Assembly: GCF_002834295.1 (NCBI RefSeq) | Contig: NZ_PISP01000002.1 | Span: 434,001 to 498,000, forward strand | Direction of reading: 5' to 3' | DNA length: 64,000 nucleotides | Origin: Rhodohalobacter barkolensis | Lineage (GTDB): Bacteria; Bacteroidota; Rhodothermia; Balneolales; Balneolaceae | Shown: positions 24,489-34,246 of the stretch, in pieces | Position numbering within the stretch: the first letter of the stretch is position 1 | Layout: every line of letters starts with the position of its first letter | Program-made: the position numbers and the translations under genes | The notes under the pieces: model-generated | Told to the model about the DNA's origin: nothing | Databases searched by the model: none | What the model saw: the letters and a program-made list of their open reading frames with translations, nothing else

Positions 24489-27476
24489 ATGAGTCGAACT
24501 TTTCATCGTTACCTACTAACTACTCTGATTTTTGTTGTACCGTCACTTCTGTTTGGCCAGCAACATCAGGAATCTTATCAAAAAGATTTTCAGGAAGCTC
24601 TAAACTTATTTGATAAGGGCTTATATGAAGCTTCAATCCCACTATTTGAGACTGCCAAAACAAGTGCAGAAAATTCTGTAACACGGGAAACTGCCTCTTT
24701 CCTGCATGCTCGTGCATATATAAAAATTGATTCATCCGGTGTAGAGCGCCATGTTGATCAATTTGTACAAACCTACCCCATGAGTACACGTTCTGCTGTA
24801 CTATTAAAAGAACTTGGACATTTACATAAAGAAAACGGTGACTTGGAGGAGGCAATATCGAATCTTGATGCTGCACTGAGCTATCCACAGTCGGGCAGTG
24901 ATAAAGCCGAGCTCTACTACATTTTGGGTGAAACTTCTGCTCAGAATGGCGACTTCGAATTGGCACGCAATTATTTTTTAACACTATCTGATGAGCATCG
25001 CCGAAGTGATTGGGCACCAAAGGCCCTGTATGCAAGAGGCCGATTGTTCCTTGAAGAGGAGAAGTTTGATGAATCAGCTGATGCATTTGAGCTTCTAAGA
25101 GAGCGCTATCCTTTTGATGCGATGACAAGAAGAATTGGTACAGCACTGGGTGAGTCGTATTACCAGCAGCGAAATTTTGAAGAGGCAATCCGCGCGTTTG
25201 AAGACGCTCTTCCGCATTTGGATCACGAAAATCGTCAAAAAGCAGTTTACCTTACGGCAGAGAGCTATAATGCCCTGAACCAGTATGAGGATGCAACAAG
25301 ATTTTACCGTCAGTATATCAATGCGGCTGAAGAGGATGATGATTTAAGAATTGCCCATTATGGATTGGGTTGGGTATATCATAAGCAGGAAATCTATCAC
25401 TGGGCAGCCCGATCATTCGGCGAGGCTGCAACAGGAGATGACGAACTTGCGAGAAAAGCTCTTTACTATAAAGGAGCGAATGAAAAAATGGCCGGAAGAT
25501 CAGATCAGGCGATTTCATCGTTTCGTGATTTCGGGGATCGTTTTCAGTCGGGAGCATTCATTGAGCAGGCCTACTTCGAGTGGGCAGTTTTGGCATTTGA
25601 AGTTGGTTTTTATGGAGAAGCCATTGAGGCTCTGAGACCCCTGGCGCAGCGTGCTGAAGAACTTGAAAATCCCGGTGAGGTAATTACTTTTTTAGGAGAA
25701 GTCTATTTTGCAAATGGAGAGTATACACGTGCGCTCGAAACTTTTGAAATTGCTGAGGATATCTCCGATTTAGATCCTGCAGTGAAGCGTCAGGCTCGTT
25801 TTCAAAGAGCATGGGTGCAATACAGTAATCAGGCCTATGAACAATCTCAACCGGAATTTGAGCGAGTTCATAACGAATCACCTGAGTCAACACTAGGGAA
25901 AGAAGCACTATTCTGGAGTGCAGATGCTCATTATCAGATCCGGAATTATGGCCCTGCAGCTTCGCAGTATGCGCAGTTTATTGAGCGTTATCCGGATCAT
26001 GAACTGGTAGGAGCTGCAAAATATGCTCTTGGCTGGTCGTACTTTATGATGGGTGATTTTGAAAATGCAACGGCTCCATTAATCGATTTTCTGGAGAACT
26101 ATGATCCTCCCTCAATAGCCCTTTTTCCTTTCGATACCGATACTCAATTGAGAATTGGGGATGCTTTCTATGCGCAGGGTGAATATCAAGATGCACTCAG
26201 ATATTACAATATGGCAATTGGTGCAGAACCCGGAGGAGACTATGCGATGTTTCAGGTAGCAAACAGCTACTATCGCATGAATCAAAATTTTGAAGCCGTC
26301 TCACAGTTTCGGCGAGTATTAAGAATTTATCCATTCTCATCTCTGCGAGAGCAGGCTCAGTACAACGTGGCTTATATATATCTCAATACAGGAAATTATG
26401 ATCAGGCAATCGAGGAGTTTCAAGCCGTGATCAATCGCTATCCCGAAACAGAGTGGGCCGCACGAGCTCAGTACAACATTGGTGACTCGTACTACAATGC
26501 CGGAAATTATGATCAGGCGATCGAAGCTTACAATCAGGTTTTAGAGGATTATCCACGCAGTAACTATATCATCGAAGCCATTAACGGTATCCAGTTTGCG
26601 CAGTTGTCAGCCGGTGAAGAGGATTCATCCACGGAAGTTCTGGAGGAGTTTCTCGCGGATAATCCAACCTCATCCACTGCTGATAGATTACGATTCAGAC
26701 AGGCCGAAAATATGATGCAGTCGGGTGACTATGAAGCTGCCGTAGATGAATTTCGACAATATCTTAGAATTACCAATAACCAAGAGTTGGTTCCGGATGC
26801 ATACATCAATATGGCTGATGCATATGTTAGAACCGATAACACGGAAGCGGCTATAGAAGCATTACAAACATTGGTAAATGATTTTCCTGATTCTGACCAA
26901 ACGGCAAGTGCGCTTGCAGAGTTAGGTCGGTTACACTACGATGAAGGAAATTACCGGGAATCTTACGAAAGCTATGAGCAGCTTATTGAAGCTGATGCAC
27001 GATATCGACAGGAAGGAATTTTAGGTATGGGCAACGCGAATATCGCAATGGGTAATGTTAATGAGGCCAGGCAAAATTTTGAGGAAGTTCTCTCCATCGA
27101 TGAAAACAGTGATGCTGCCCGGGTTGGTTTGGGTAAAGTTTTATTAGAAGATGACCGGGTAGAAGAAGCCCGAAGGTTCTTTTCATTGGTTGCTGAAAAT
27201 AATACCACAGATATTGGAGCCGAAGCTCAATATTTATTGGGAGAGTCCTATCTTAGCTCCGGAGACAGCGAATCTGCTCGTGAAGCATTTTCCCGGGTGC
27301 AGGTGCTGTTTGAAACTTATGATGTTTGGGTAGCTGAAGCGCAGTACAAGATAGCAGAAATTCATATAAGAGAAGGCCGCCGTGGAGACGCCATGTCACT
27401 GCTGGAATCTATTGTAGAACAATATCCGGGAACCTCCGGCGCCGAAAAAGCAGAAGCACTTCTCAATAGAAATTAA
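24489..27476 (+). CDS. Very large periplasmic tetratricopeptide-repeat protein
   Basis: 995 residues. An N-terminal signal peptide (YLLTTLIFVVPSLLFG, then Q) sends it to the periplasm. Nearly the whole rest is TPR helices, with typical pairs such as LFDKGLYEASIPLFE, GDFELARNYF, KFDESADAFELL, GNYDQAIEEFQAVI and GNYRESYESYEQLI, and YP at repeat turns, some 22-25 repeats in all. Two neighbouring repeats (GNYDQAIEEF, GNYDQAIEAY) are 37 residues apart and very similar. Proteins of this kind (BamD/YbgF-like TPR solenoids) act as envelope scaffolds in Bacteroidota, but a specific role cannot be named. aroA starts two bases downstream. Confidence 0.85.
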   Translation: MSRTFHRYLLTTLIFVVPSLLFGQQHQESYQKDFQEALNLFDKGLYEASIPLFETAKTSAENSVTRETASFLHARAYIKIDSSGVERHVDQFVQTYPMSTRSAVLLKELGHLHKENGDLEEAISNLDAALSYPQSGSDKAELYYILGETSAQNGDFELARNYFLTLSDEHRRSDWAPKALYARGRLFLEEEKFDESADAFELLRERYPFDAMTRRIGTALGESYYQQRNFEEAIRAFEDALPHLDHENRQKAVYLTAESYNALNQYEDATRFYRQYINAAEEDDDLRIAHYGLGWVYHKQEIYHWAARSFGEAATGDDELARKALYYKGANEKMAGRSDQAISSFRDFGDRFQSGAFIEQAYFEWAVLAFEVGFYGEAIEALRPLAQRAEELENPGEVITFLGEVYFANGEYTRALETFEIAEDISDLDPAVKRQARFQRAWVQYSNQAYEQSQPEFERVHNESPESTLGKEALFWSADAHYQIRNYGPAASQYAQFIERYPDHELVGAAKYALGWSYFMMGDFENATAPLIDFLENYDPPSIALFPFDTDTQLRIGDAFYAQGEYQDALRYYNMAIGAEPGGDYAMFQVANSYYRMNQNFEAVSQFRRVLRIYPFSSLREQAQYNVAYIYLNTGNYDQAIEEFQAVINRYPETEWAARAQYNIGDSYYNAGNYDQAIEAYNQVLEDYPRSNYIIEAINGIQFAQLSAGEEDSSTEVLEEFLADNPTSSTADRLRFRQAENMMQSGDYEAAVDEFRQYLRITNNQELVPDAYINMADAYVRTDNTEAAIEALQTLVNDFPDSDQTASALAELGRLHYDEGNYRESYESYEQLIEADARYRQEGILGMGNANIAMGNVNEARQNFEEVLSIDENSDAARVGLGKVLLEDDRVEEARRFFSLVAENNTTDIGAEAQYLLGESYLSSGDSESAREAFSRVQVLFETYDVWVAEAQYKIAEIHIREGRRGDAMSLLESIVEQYPGTSGAEKAEALLNRN

Positions 27477-27478
27477 TT

Positions 27479-28768
27479 ATGATTCAAAAAACTAAACCTG
27501 CAGAAAAGTTGGCAGGGACGTTGGTGATGCCACCCGATAAGTCAATTTCGCACAGGGCGGCTCTATTTGCGGCAATCAGTGATGAAAATAGTATAATTGA
27601 AAACTACTCTTCGGCTGCGGATCCCCAAAGCACATTGTCCTGCTTAAGGCAATTGGGCGTTTCCATTCAAAAAAAAGGGAATCGCGTTGAAATTGAAGGT
27701 GTAGGTCGGGATGGTTTTCGACCACCTGAATCACCTCTGGATTGTGGAAATTCCGGTACAACGATGCGTCTTCTCTCCGGAATTATGGCGGGTGCCGGAA
27801 TAAAATGTAAGCTGATTGGTGATGAATCACTCTCGTCGCGAACCATGAAGCGGATCATAGATCCATTACGGCAAATGGGTTGCGATATATCGGGAAGGGA
27901 TGAGGAGTTTGCACCTATTAGAATTGAACCTCACAACGGATTAAATCCATTACGCTATCCTTTGCCAATTGCCAGTGCGCAGTTAAAGTCATCCGTACTA
28001 CTTGCCGGACTTTTTGGTGATGAACCCACTGAAGTGATTGAAACTGTACCCAGCAGGGATCATACAGAACGGCTATTGGGTTTAAAATCAGAACCATTTG
28101 GAACCGGAAAAATCATACGAAGCAGCAGAAGTGATGTTTTGCCTGCTCAAAATTATGAAGTACCGGGTGATTTTTCTGCTGCAGCATTTTGGCTGGTTGC
28201 CGGATCTATAAACAGCGGCGCTGAACTGGATCTTGTTAAAGTTGGAATGAATCCATCCCGAACGGGTATATATCATATTCTTGAAGAGATGGGAGCCCAA
28301 TTTACTCAATCAAACTCTGCAATTGCCGGCAAAGAACCGGTTTCTGATATTTCCGTTAAATCGGCACAGTTGAATCCCATTGAACTGGATCCCAAGTTGA
28401 TTCCAAACTGCATTGATGAGCTACCGGTTTTGATGGTTGCCATGTGTTTTGCCGACGGACGATCTGTGATTACAGGTGCTGAGGAACTGAGGCATAAGGA
28501 GACAGACCGGCTCTCTGCGATGGCAGAAATATTAGCATCCGCCGGGGCCGAAATAGAGCTTCAGAAGGACGGGATGATTATTCATGGTAATCCCGATTTT
28601 ACTCCAAAGCCGGCAAGATTTAAATCATATCACGACCACAGGATGGCTATGGCGGCAGCTGTTCTATCCACTCGGTCATCAGGTTCATGCGAAGTGGAAG
28701 ATGCGGAGTGCACATCAATTTCCTATCCACAATTCTGGACACATTTACACGAGCTTACCCAATCGTAG
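27479..28768 (+). CDS. aroA: 3-phosphoshikimate 1-carboxyvinyltransferase (EPSP synthase)
   Basis: 429 residues. Motifs in order: PPDKSISHRAA (residues 18-28), LDCGNSGTTMRLLSG, SLSSRTMKRIIDPL, SAQLKSSVLLAGLF, PSRDHTERLL, YEVPGDFSAAAFW, DELPVLMVAMCFADG, RHKETDRL and YHDHRMAMAAAV. The complete set of phosphoshikimate- and PEP-binding residues is present. The enzyme joins shikimate-3-phosphate and phosphoenolpyruvate in the shikimate pathway to aromatic amino acids. It follows the TPR gene by two bases; no other aro gene is in the window. Confidence 0.95.
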   Translation: MIQKTKPAEKLAGTLVMPPDKSISHRAALFAAISDENSIIENYSSAADPQSTLSCLRQLGVSIQKKGNRVEIEGVGRDGFRPPESPLDCGNSGTTMRLLSGIMAGAGIKCKLIGDESLSSRTMKRIIDPLRQMGCDISGRDEEFAPIRIEPHNGLNPLRYPLPIASAQLKSSVLLAGLFGDEPTEVIETVPSRDHTERLLGLKSEPFGTGKIIRSSRSDVLPAQNYEVPGDFSAAAFWLVAGSINSGAELDLVKVGMNPSRTGIYHILEEMGAQFTQSNSAIAGKEPVSDISVKSAQLNPIELDPKLIPNCIDELPVLMVAMCFADGRSVITGAEELRHKETDRLSAMAEILASAGAEIELQKDGMIIHGNPDFTPKPARFKSYHDHRMAMAAAVLSTRSSGSCEVEDAECTSISYPQFWTHLHELTQS

Positions 28769-28784
28769 TTGTCAATTTGACAAC
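28768..28784 (+). promoter_or_regulatory. Perfect inverted repeat upstream of hsp20 (candidate operator)
   Basis: GTTGTCAATTTGACAAC is a perfect 17-base palindrome (eight-base arms around one base), beginning at the last base of the aroA stop codon and 105 bases before hsp20. It includes TTGACA, which may also serve as a -35-like box. A heat-shock operator is possible, but it does not match the CIRCE or HAIR sequences. Confidence 0.4.
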
Positions 28785-28844
28785 GGTAAATAATTCCGCA
28801 TATCTCTATGTCAATACGTCAGTGATCAACCAAGTGAACTAATG

Positions 28845-28861
28845 TTGGCATTGAGGTTGCT
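28845..28861 (+). promoter_or_regulatory. Sigma-54-like -24/-12 element before hsp20
   Basis: TTGGCATTGAGGTTGCT matches the sigma-54 consensus TGGCAC-N5-TTGC with one mismatch (T for the last C), the GG and GC dinucleotides at the required 12-base distance. The predicted start site is about 16 bases before the hsp20 ATG. No enhancer-binding activator gene is in the window. Confidence 0.4.
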
Positions 28862-28888
28862 CATAGTAGAGTAAAATCGAAAAATATT

Positions 28889-29317
28889 ATGAGCAACTTC
28901 AGTATCGACTTGGAAAAACAACTATCAAAACTCGGCAGAGATATTCAGCAACTGGTAGAACGTGCTGTGCCTGCACAAGGCCCGGCAAGTTTTCATCCAC
29001 GATGTGATGTAGTAGAGAGTGATCAAAACTATTCGGTTGTGATGGATTTACCCGGAATGAAGAAGGAGCAGGTCTCCATCACATTAAAGAATGGTGTAAT
29101 TACCGTAAGTGGCGATAGAGAATTATTTCTTGAAGACGGTGAAGAGTTGGTGAAGAGTGAACGCAAACAAGGCTCCTTCTCGAGAGCTTTTGCTCTTCCT
29201 GAGCATTCTGATACATCATCGGTTAATGCAGTATTCAATGATGGAGTGCTCAAAGTAACAGTATCGAAAAAAGTTTCGGAAGAGGATGGCGACAGCCAGT
29301 CGATTCCAATTAATTAA
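28889..29317 (+). CDS. Hsp20/alpha-crystallin small heat-shock protein
   Basis: 142 residues. After an N-terminal arm of about 35 residues, the alpha-crystallin domain spans about 38-130: HPRCDVVESDQNYSVVMDLPG, KKEQVSITLKNGVITVSG, a charged loop, then RKQGSFSRAFALP and the hallmark FNDGVLKVTVSKK (usual A/N-x-x-x-G-V-L). It is an ATP-independent holdase in the cytoplasm. dnaK begins 39 bases downstream, so both are probably in one heat-shock unit, with the palindrome at 28768 and the sigma-54-like box at 28845 upstream. Confidence 0.93.
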   Translation: MSNFSIDLEKQLSKLGRDIQQLVERAVPAQGPASFHPRCDVVESDQNYSVVMDLPGMKKEQVSITLKNGVITVSGDRELFLEDGEELVKSERKQGSFSRAFALPEHSDTSSVNAVFNDGVLKVTVSKKVSEEDGDSQSIPIN

Positions 29318-29356
29318 ACAGTTTATCAGAATAAAAAGTAAAACAAGGATAATATT

Positions 29357-31285
29357 ATGGGTAAGATCATAGGTATAGATTTAGGTACAACAAACTCCTG
29401 CGTTTCCGTAATGGAAGGCGGCGAGCCCGTTGTAATTCAAAACTCGGAGGGAGGAAGAACGACCCCTTCTGTAGTTGCATTTTCAAAAGATGGAGAGCGC
29501 TTAGTGGGTGCGCCTGCTAAACGTCAGGCTATTACAAATCCAGACAAAACAGTTTCTTCTATCAAGCGCTTCATGGGACGTATGTTCGGCGAGGTAAAAG
29601 ATGAAATTGACCAGGTTTCATACAAGGTTGTAAAAGGTGATGATGGAACCGCCAGAGTGGAAATTGATGACCGTAAATACGCTCCGCAGGAAATTTCAGC
29701 AATGGTTCTGCAAAAAATGAAGCAGACGGCTGAAGAGTATCTGGGCGAAGAAGTGAAAGAAGCGGTTATTACCGTTCCTGCTTACTTCAACGATGCACAG
29801 AGAAAAGCAACACAGGAAGCCGGTAAAATTGCGGGACTGGATGTAAAACGAATTATCAATGAGCCAACAGCTGCATCGCTGGCATATGGTCTCGATAAGA
29901 AAGATCAAGATCAGACGATTATTGTCTATGACCTTGGTGGTGGTACATTTGACGTTTCTGTTCTGGATCTGGGAGACGGCGTATTTGAAGTGAAATCTAC
30001 CAGCGGTGATACTCACCTGGGTGGTGATGACTTTGACCAGCGTGTGATTAACTTCCTGGCCGATGAGTTTAAAAAAGACGAAGGCATCGATCTGAGAAAA
30101 GATCCGATGGCAATGCAGCGCTTAAAGGATGCTGCTGAAAAAGCAAAAATTGAGCTTTCAAGTTCACAAAAAACAAATGTGAATCTTCCGTTTATAACTG
30201 CAACCGATTCCGGACCGAAGCATTTAAACATCGATTTAACACGCTCAAAATTTGAGCAACTGGTTGATGATTTGGTTAAGAAAACAATTACACCGTGTGA
30301 AAAAGCACTGAAAGATGCCGGAATTACCAAGAATGAAATCGATCAGGTTATTCTGGTTGGTGGTTCAACACGTATTCCGAAGATTCAGGAAGTTGTGAAG
30401 GAATTCTTCGGAAAAGATCCTAGCAAAGGTGTGAACCCGGATGAAGTTGTTGCCGTTGGTGCTGCAATTCAGGGTGGAGTTCTAACCGGAGATGTTGACG
30501 ATGTTGTCCTTCTTGATGTAACTCCGCTTACACTGGGTATTGAAACTCTCGGTGGCGTGATGACCAAGCTGATTGAAGCAAACACGACAATCCCAACCAG
30601 CAAGAAAGAGACATTTTCCACCGCTGCAGATAATCAAAGCAGTGTTGAAATTCACATTTTGCAGGGCGAACGTGCCAAAGCTCAGGATAACCGAACACTT
30701 GGCCGATTTCACCTGGATGGAATACCGCCGGCACCGCGCGGAGTGCCTCAAATTGAGGTTACGTTCGACCTGGATGCCAACGGTGTTCTGAATGTAAGTG
30801 CTAAAGATAAAGGCACAGGTAAAGAGCAGAGTATCCGAATTGAATCATCTTCCGGTCTGAGTGAAGAGGAGATCGATAAAATGAAGAATGCTGCAGAAGA
30901 GCACGCGGATGAGGATAAGAAAATCCGTGAGAGAATTGAAACGCTCAACAAAGCAGACTCTCTGATCTTCTCAACCCGCAAGCAGCTGGATGAGCATAAA
31001 GACAAGATCTCGGATGATAATAAAACCAAGATCGAAGATGCTCTTACTAAGCTTGAAGAGCTCCACAAAGAAGAGAAAGTGGACGAGATCGAACCTGCTA
31101 TCGAAGAACTGAATCAGGTTTGGGCTGCAGCTTCGCAAGAGATTTATCAAGCGGCTGAAGCTGAACAACAAGCCGAAGGAGCTGCACAGGATGGCGCAGC
31201 CGGAGCTGAGGAATCAGCCGAAGGTGATGATGCTGTAGATGCAGACTTCGAAGTTGTAGACGAAGATGAGGATGACAAGAAGTAA
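29357..31285 (+). CDS. dnaK: Chaperone protein DnaK (Hsp70)
   Basis: 642 residues, full length. The nucleotide-binding domain begins [21 protein letters not shown], with [18 protein letters not shown] and [12 protein letters not shown]; the substrate-binding domain carries [16 protein letters not shown] and [16 protein letters not shown]; the lid ends in a low-complexity acidic tail ([16 protein letters not shown]), typical of bacterial DnaK. It folds and protects proteins with DnaJ and GrpE, neither of which is in the window. Linked to hsp20 upstream, and closed by a strong terminator at 31313. Confidence 0.97.
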   Translation: MGKIIGIDLGTTNSCVSVMEGGEPVVIQNSEGGRTTPSVVAFSKDGERLVGAPAKRQAITNPDKTVSSIKRFMGRMFGEVKDEIDQVSYKVVKGDDGTARVEIDDRKYAPQEISAMVLQKMKQTAEEYLGEEVKEAVITVPAYFNDAQRKATQEAGKIAGLDVKRIINEPTAASLAYGLDKKDQDQTIIVYDLGGGTFDVSVLDLGDGVFEVKSTSGDTHLGGDDFDQRVINFLADEFKKDEGIDLRKDPMAMQRLKDAAEKAKIELSSSQKTNVNLPFITATDSGPKHLNIDLTRSKFEQLVDDLVKKTITPCEKALKDAGITKNEIDQVILVGGSTRIPKIQEVVKEFFGKDPSKGVNPDEVVAVGAAIQGGVLTGDVDDVVLLDVTPLTLGIETLGGVMTKLIEANTTIPTSKKETFSTAADNQSSVEIHILQGERAKAQDNRTLGRFHLDGIPPAPRGVPQIEVTFDLDANGVLNVSAKDKGTGKEQSIRIESSSGLSEEEIDKMKNAAEEHADEDKKIRERIETLNKADSLIFSTRKQLDEHKDKISDDNKTKIEDALTKLEELHKEEKVDEIEPAIEELNQVWAAASQEIYQAAEAEQQAEGAAQDGAAGAEESAEGDDAVDADFEVVDEDEDDKK

Positions 31286-31312
31286 GTCGGACTCAACTTG
31301 AAGTCAAATTTC

Positions 31313-31350
31313 AGAAGCCCTTCTCCATTTGGATGAAGGGCTTCTTTTTT
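31313..31350 (+). terminator. Rho-independent terminator after dnaK
   Basis: AGAAGCCCTTC (31313-31323) pairs perfectly with GAAGGGCTTCT (31334-31344) around a ten-base loop and is followed by a run of T. It lies 28 bases past the dnaK stop codon. Confidence 0.9.
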
Positions 31351-31429
31351 ATCGGGTATACGTGAAATAGCTTTATATTGTGCACCGATAAAATGAAGAA
31401 TTTTCAAAGACGCCAAAGTTAAGATTGTC

Positions 31430-32416
31430 ATGAAAGTATTGGGAATAGAATCGTCCTGTGATGAAACGGCCGCATCTGTATGGGCAGATGGTGAAATTTT
31501 ATCAAATGTGATTGCTTCGCAGGCGGTGCACGAACAGTTTGGGGGAGTTGTTCCTGAGCTGGCATCGCGGGCTCACCACAAAACAATTTGGAAAACGACA
31601 AGTCAGGCGTTGGAAGAATCCGGTGTGAAAATCGAAGAAATTGATGCAATTGCGGTAGCTCAAGGTCCCGGTTTGATGGGGTCTCTGTTGGTTGGGTTGA
31701 GTTTTGCGAAAGGATTGGCACTCACATATAAAAAACCTCTCATTGGAATCAACCACATCGATGCTCATCTGTACGCCAATTTCATTGAGCATGAAGAGAC
31801 CTACCCTTTTGTCGGTTTGATTGTATCCGGCGGACATACCCGATTGGTTTATGTTGATAAAGCTTTCAATCATGAGCTATTGGGAGATACACGGGACGAT
31901 GCGGCCGGGGAAGCGTTTGATAAAATAGGAAAGCTCCTTGGTCTGCCTTATCCCGCAGGACCGGAGGTGGATAAATTAGCTAAAGAGGGAGACCCAAAAT
32001 TTCATGACTTTCCGCGATCGATGATCAACAAAGGGTTGGATTTTAGCTTCTCCGGACTGAAAACCAGTGTCCTTTACTACACGCAGGAGAAAGGAGATGA
32101 ATTTGTACAAAATCATCTGAATGACATTTGTGCCAGCGTTTCTGCAGCTATAACAGATGTGTTGGTAGCAAAGCTGAAACGAGCCGTAAAAAAGAAAAAA
32201 GTGAAACATGTGATGCTGGCAGGCGGGGTATCTGCAAATTCTATGTTAAGAAAAAAAATGTCTCAATTTGCTGAAGATCAAAATTTGAATTTAATGATCC
32301 CCGCTCTTCAATATTGCACAGATAATGCAGCGATGATTGCCGTAACCGGAGCGTTGAAAGCAAGAGTTGGTGATTTTGATGACTTGAGCCTGAAACCCTT
32401 TGCGCGAGTGAGTTAA
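31430..32416 (+). CDS. tsaD: tRNA N6-adenosine threonylcarbamoyltransferase TsaD
   Basis: 328 residues. The ASKHA-fold signatures are present: LGIESSCDETAASV, VPELASRAHHKT, GPGLMGSLLVGLSFAKGLA, the metal-binding HIDAH with H109 and H113, PFVGLIVSGGHT, GEAFDKIGKLLGLPYPAGP, FSGLKTSVLYY and AGGVSANSMLR. TsaD transfers the threonylcarbamoyl group from the TsaC product to A37 of tRNA, with TsaB and TsaE; tsaE is present here at 4976. The preceding dnaK terminator suggests its own promoter in the 80-base gap. Confidence 0.95.
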   Translation: MKVLGIESSCDETAASVWADGEILSNVIASQAVHEQFGGVVPELASRAHHKTIWKTTSQALEESGVKIEEIDAIAVAQGPGLMGSLLVGLSFAKGLALTYKKPLIGINHIDAHLYANFIEHEETYPFVGLIVSGGHTRLVYVDKAFNHELLGDTRDDAAGEAFDKIGKLLGLPYPAGPEVDKLAKEGDPKFHDFPRSMINKGLDFSFSGLKTSVLYYTQEKGDEFVQNHLNDICASVSAAITDVLVAKLKRAVKKKKVKHVMLAGGVSANSMLRKKMSQFAEDQNLNLMIPALQYCTDNAAMIAVTGALKARVGDFDDLSLKPFARVS

Positions 32417-32495
32417 AAGCGATTTCATTCAAATCTAAGTCTTAAAATCCATATCTTGGAACGAAATAAAATTGATCAAAATAACTGACTAACCT

Positions 32496-33506
32496 ATGCA
32501 TAATGTTGTATTGATTCCGGGAGACGGAATTGGGAAAGAGATTACGAAATCGGTAACAAAAATTTTAGATACAGCCGGCGCAAAAATCAATTGGATTGAG
32601 TGTAAAGCAGGAGAAGGAGCAAATGATGAATTGGGGACTCCACTACCGGAAGAGACAATTGCGGCTGTTAAAGAGCATCGAATTGCCTTAAAAGGTCCTT
32701 TGACAACACCGGTTGGGGCAGGTTTTAGATCGATCAATGTGGCTCTTCGGCAACAATTTAATTTGTATAGCAACATTCGTCCGGCGAGGTCGCTCCCAAA
32801 TATTGACAGCCCTTTCCAAGGTGTGGATTTGGTTCTTTTCAGAGAAAACACTCAGGGGCTTTACATTGGAAAAGAACATTGGGTGGATAAAGAGGAAACA
32901 CATGCTGAAAGTATTGCTGTGGTAACACGCGAGGCGAGTGAAAAAATTATTACGGCTGCTTTTGAATATGCCAAGAAGCGTGGAAGGAAAAAAATAACGC
33001 TGGTACACAAAGCAAACATTCTGAAACTGACGACCGGACTTTTCCTGGAAATCGGTAAAGAGATTGCCCAAAACTATCCGGAAATTGAGTTTGAAGATCT
33101 GATTGTGGATAATATGGCAATGCAGATGGTTATGCGTCCTCAACAGTTTGACGTGATTGTGACTACAAACCTCTTTGGCGACATACTATCGGATCTGGCT
33201 TCAGGTCTGGTAGGCGGACTTGGTGTTACCGGTGCAGCGAATATTGGTGATGATGCAGCGATGTTTGAAGCAGTTCACGGTTCAGCACCGGATATTGCCG
33301 GAAAAGGACTTGCGAATCCAACAGCACTACTGTTTTCAGCACTTATGATGCTGGAGTATTTAGGGGAGGACAGGCTGGCTGAAAAAATCAGATCGGCTAT
33401 CTATACCGTACTCCAGGAACATAAAAAAGAGTGTACACAGGATATTGGCGGAGAAGGAAATACAGAAAGTTATACAGAAGCGATCTGTAAGCTTTTAAGG
33501 GATTAA
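32496..33506 (+). CDS. Isocitrate/isopropylmalate dehydrogenase family, NAD-dependent isocitrate dehydrogenase type
   Basis: 336 residues. VVLIPGDGIGKEITK opens the fold. The substrate loop PLTTPVGAGFRSINVALRQ has the serine and asparagine seen in isocitrate-specific enzymes rather than the leucine-rich loop of isopropylmalate dehydrogenase. RENTQGLYIG, VHKANILK, YPEIEFEDLIVDNM and FGDILSDLASGLVGG supply the metal-binding aspartates. The short length fits NAD-linked IDH close to mitochondrial IDH3 rather than the 420-residue NADP Icd. It oxidises isocitrate to 2-oxoglutarate. No leu or citrate-cycle genes are adjacent. Confidence 0.85.
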   Translation: MHNVVLIPGDGIGKEITKSVTKILDTAGAKINWIECKAGEGANDELGTPLPEETIAAVKEHRIALKGPLTTPVGAGFRSINVALRQQFNLYSNIRPARSLPNIDSPFQGVDLVLFRENTQGLYIGKEHWVDKEETHAESIAVVTREASEKIITAAFEYAKKRGRKKITLVHKANILKLTTGLFLEIGKEIAQNYPEIEFEDLIVDNMAMQMVMRPQQFDVIVTTNLFGDILSDLASGLVGGLGVTGAANIGDDAAMFEAVHGSAPDIAGKGLANPTALLFSALMMLEYLGEDRLAEKIRSAIYTVLQEHKKECTQDIGGEGNTESYTEAICKLLRD

Positions 33507-33537
33507 TTCTCTCTTTTTTTGATACGTAATTACAATA

Positions 33538-33577
33538 CAAAAGGCCGTGTGAATTTCATACGGCCTTTTCTGTTTTT
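33538..33577. terminator. Bidirectional terminator between convergent genes
   Basis: AAAGGCCGT (33540-33548) and ACGGCCTTT (33559-33567) form a nine-base-pair stem with a ten-base loop; T-rich DNA follows on the right (CTGTTTTT) and A-rich DNA precedes on the left. It lies between the convergent dehydrogenase and phosphodiesterase genes, and could stop both transcripts. Confidence 0.8.
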
Positions 33578-34067
33578 AATTGGTCAGTTCAATAAATCTT
33601 ACCTGTTTTTTGTCCGTATCGAACAGAGCAATCAATGGGTCTTGATCAAAACCGTTTACGCTTCCCGGGTTGATTGTAATGGTATCACCGGCTGCCCCAA
33701 CTTTTGCCTCGTGAGTATGTCCCGAGATAACCACATCATATTTTCCACACGATTCTAGACTTTCGGTGATTTCGGAATAAGTGCCGTGGTAAACAGCAAT
33801 TTTCAACTTCTCTACTTGAAAACTGAAAAAATCACCATGGAGAACAGCTCCTATCTCTTCAAATTTTTTCATCAACAGAAATTTATCTCCATCATTATTG
33901 CCAAAGATTCCGTGTAGAGGTAGACCTTCGAAAAGTGGAATTGTAAAAGGGCTGCAGTAGTCACCTGCATGAATCACTTTGCCAACGTTGAATTTTTTAA
34001 ATTTTTGAACGGCTTTTTTTATGTTTTCTACGTGGTCGTGGGTATCTGAACAGATGCCAATTAGCAT
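33576..34067 (-). CDS. YfcE/MJ0936-type metallophosphodiesterase
   Basis: 163 residues from ATG 34067; an upstream TTG at 34103 adds 12 residues before the first strand and is not favoured. Calcineurin-like metal motifs are complete: CSDTHDH (D8, H10), HAGDYC (D), GNND, and SGHTHEA, with NPGSVNGF near the end. Such enzymes hydrolyse phosphodiesters in the cytoplasm; the physiological substrate is not known. Convergent with the isocitrate dehydrogenase gene; the two share a terminator. Confidence 0.88.
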   Translation of the reverse strand: MLIGICSDTHDHVENIKKAVQKFKKFNVGKVIHAGDYCSPFTIPLFEGLPLHGIFGNNDGDKFLLMKKFEEIGAVLHGDFFSFQVEKLKIAVYHGTYSEITESLESCGKYDVVISGHTHEAKVGAAGDTITINPGSVNGFDQDPLIALFDTDKKQVRFIELTN

Positions 34068-34246
34068 AAAGTGTGTCTTTTTTATAATATTTCTATTAAG
34101 CAAACATAAAACAGGGAAATAATAAAGCCAAAATACTTACCGTAGTTTACCCTGTAGAAATAATTCGCCTGACTTAAGCTTTTGATCAGGATTTCTTACC
34201 TTTATCAATCGAAAAATATCTACTTGAATTAATAAAAGATCAGTTT

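Noticed and set aside
28769-28888. CIRCE element upstream of hsp20
   Set aside because: TTAGCACTC and its inverted partner are absent from the gap.
30013-31068. Long antisense reading frames opposite dnaK
   Set aside because: These are the known artefact of dnaK codon structure and carry no family signal.
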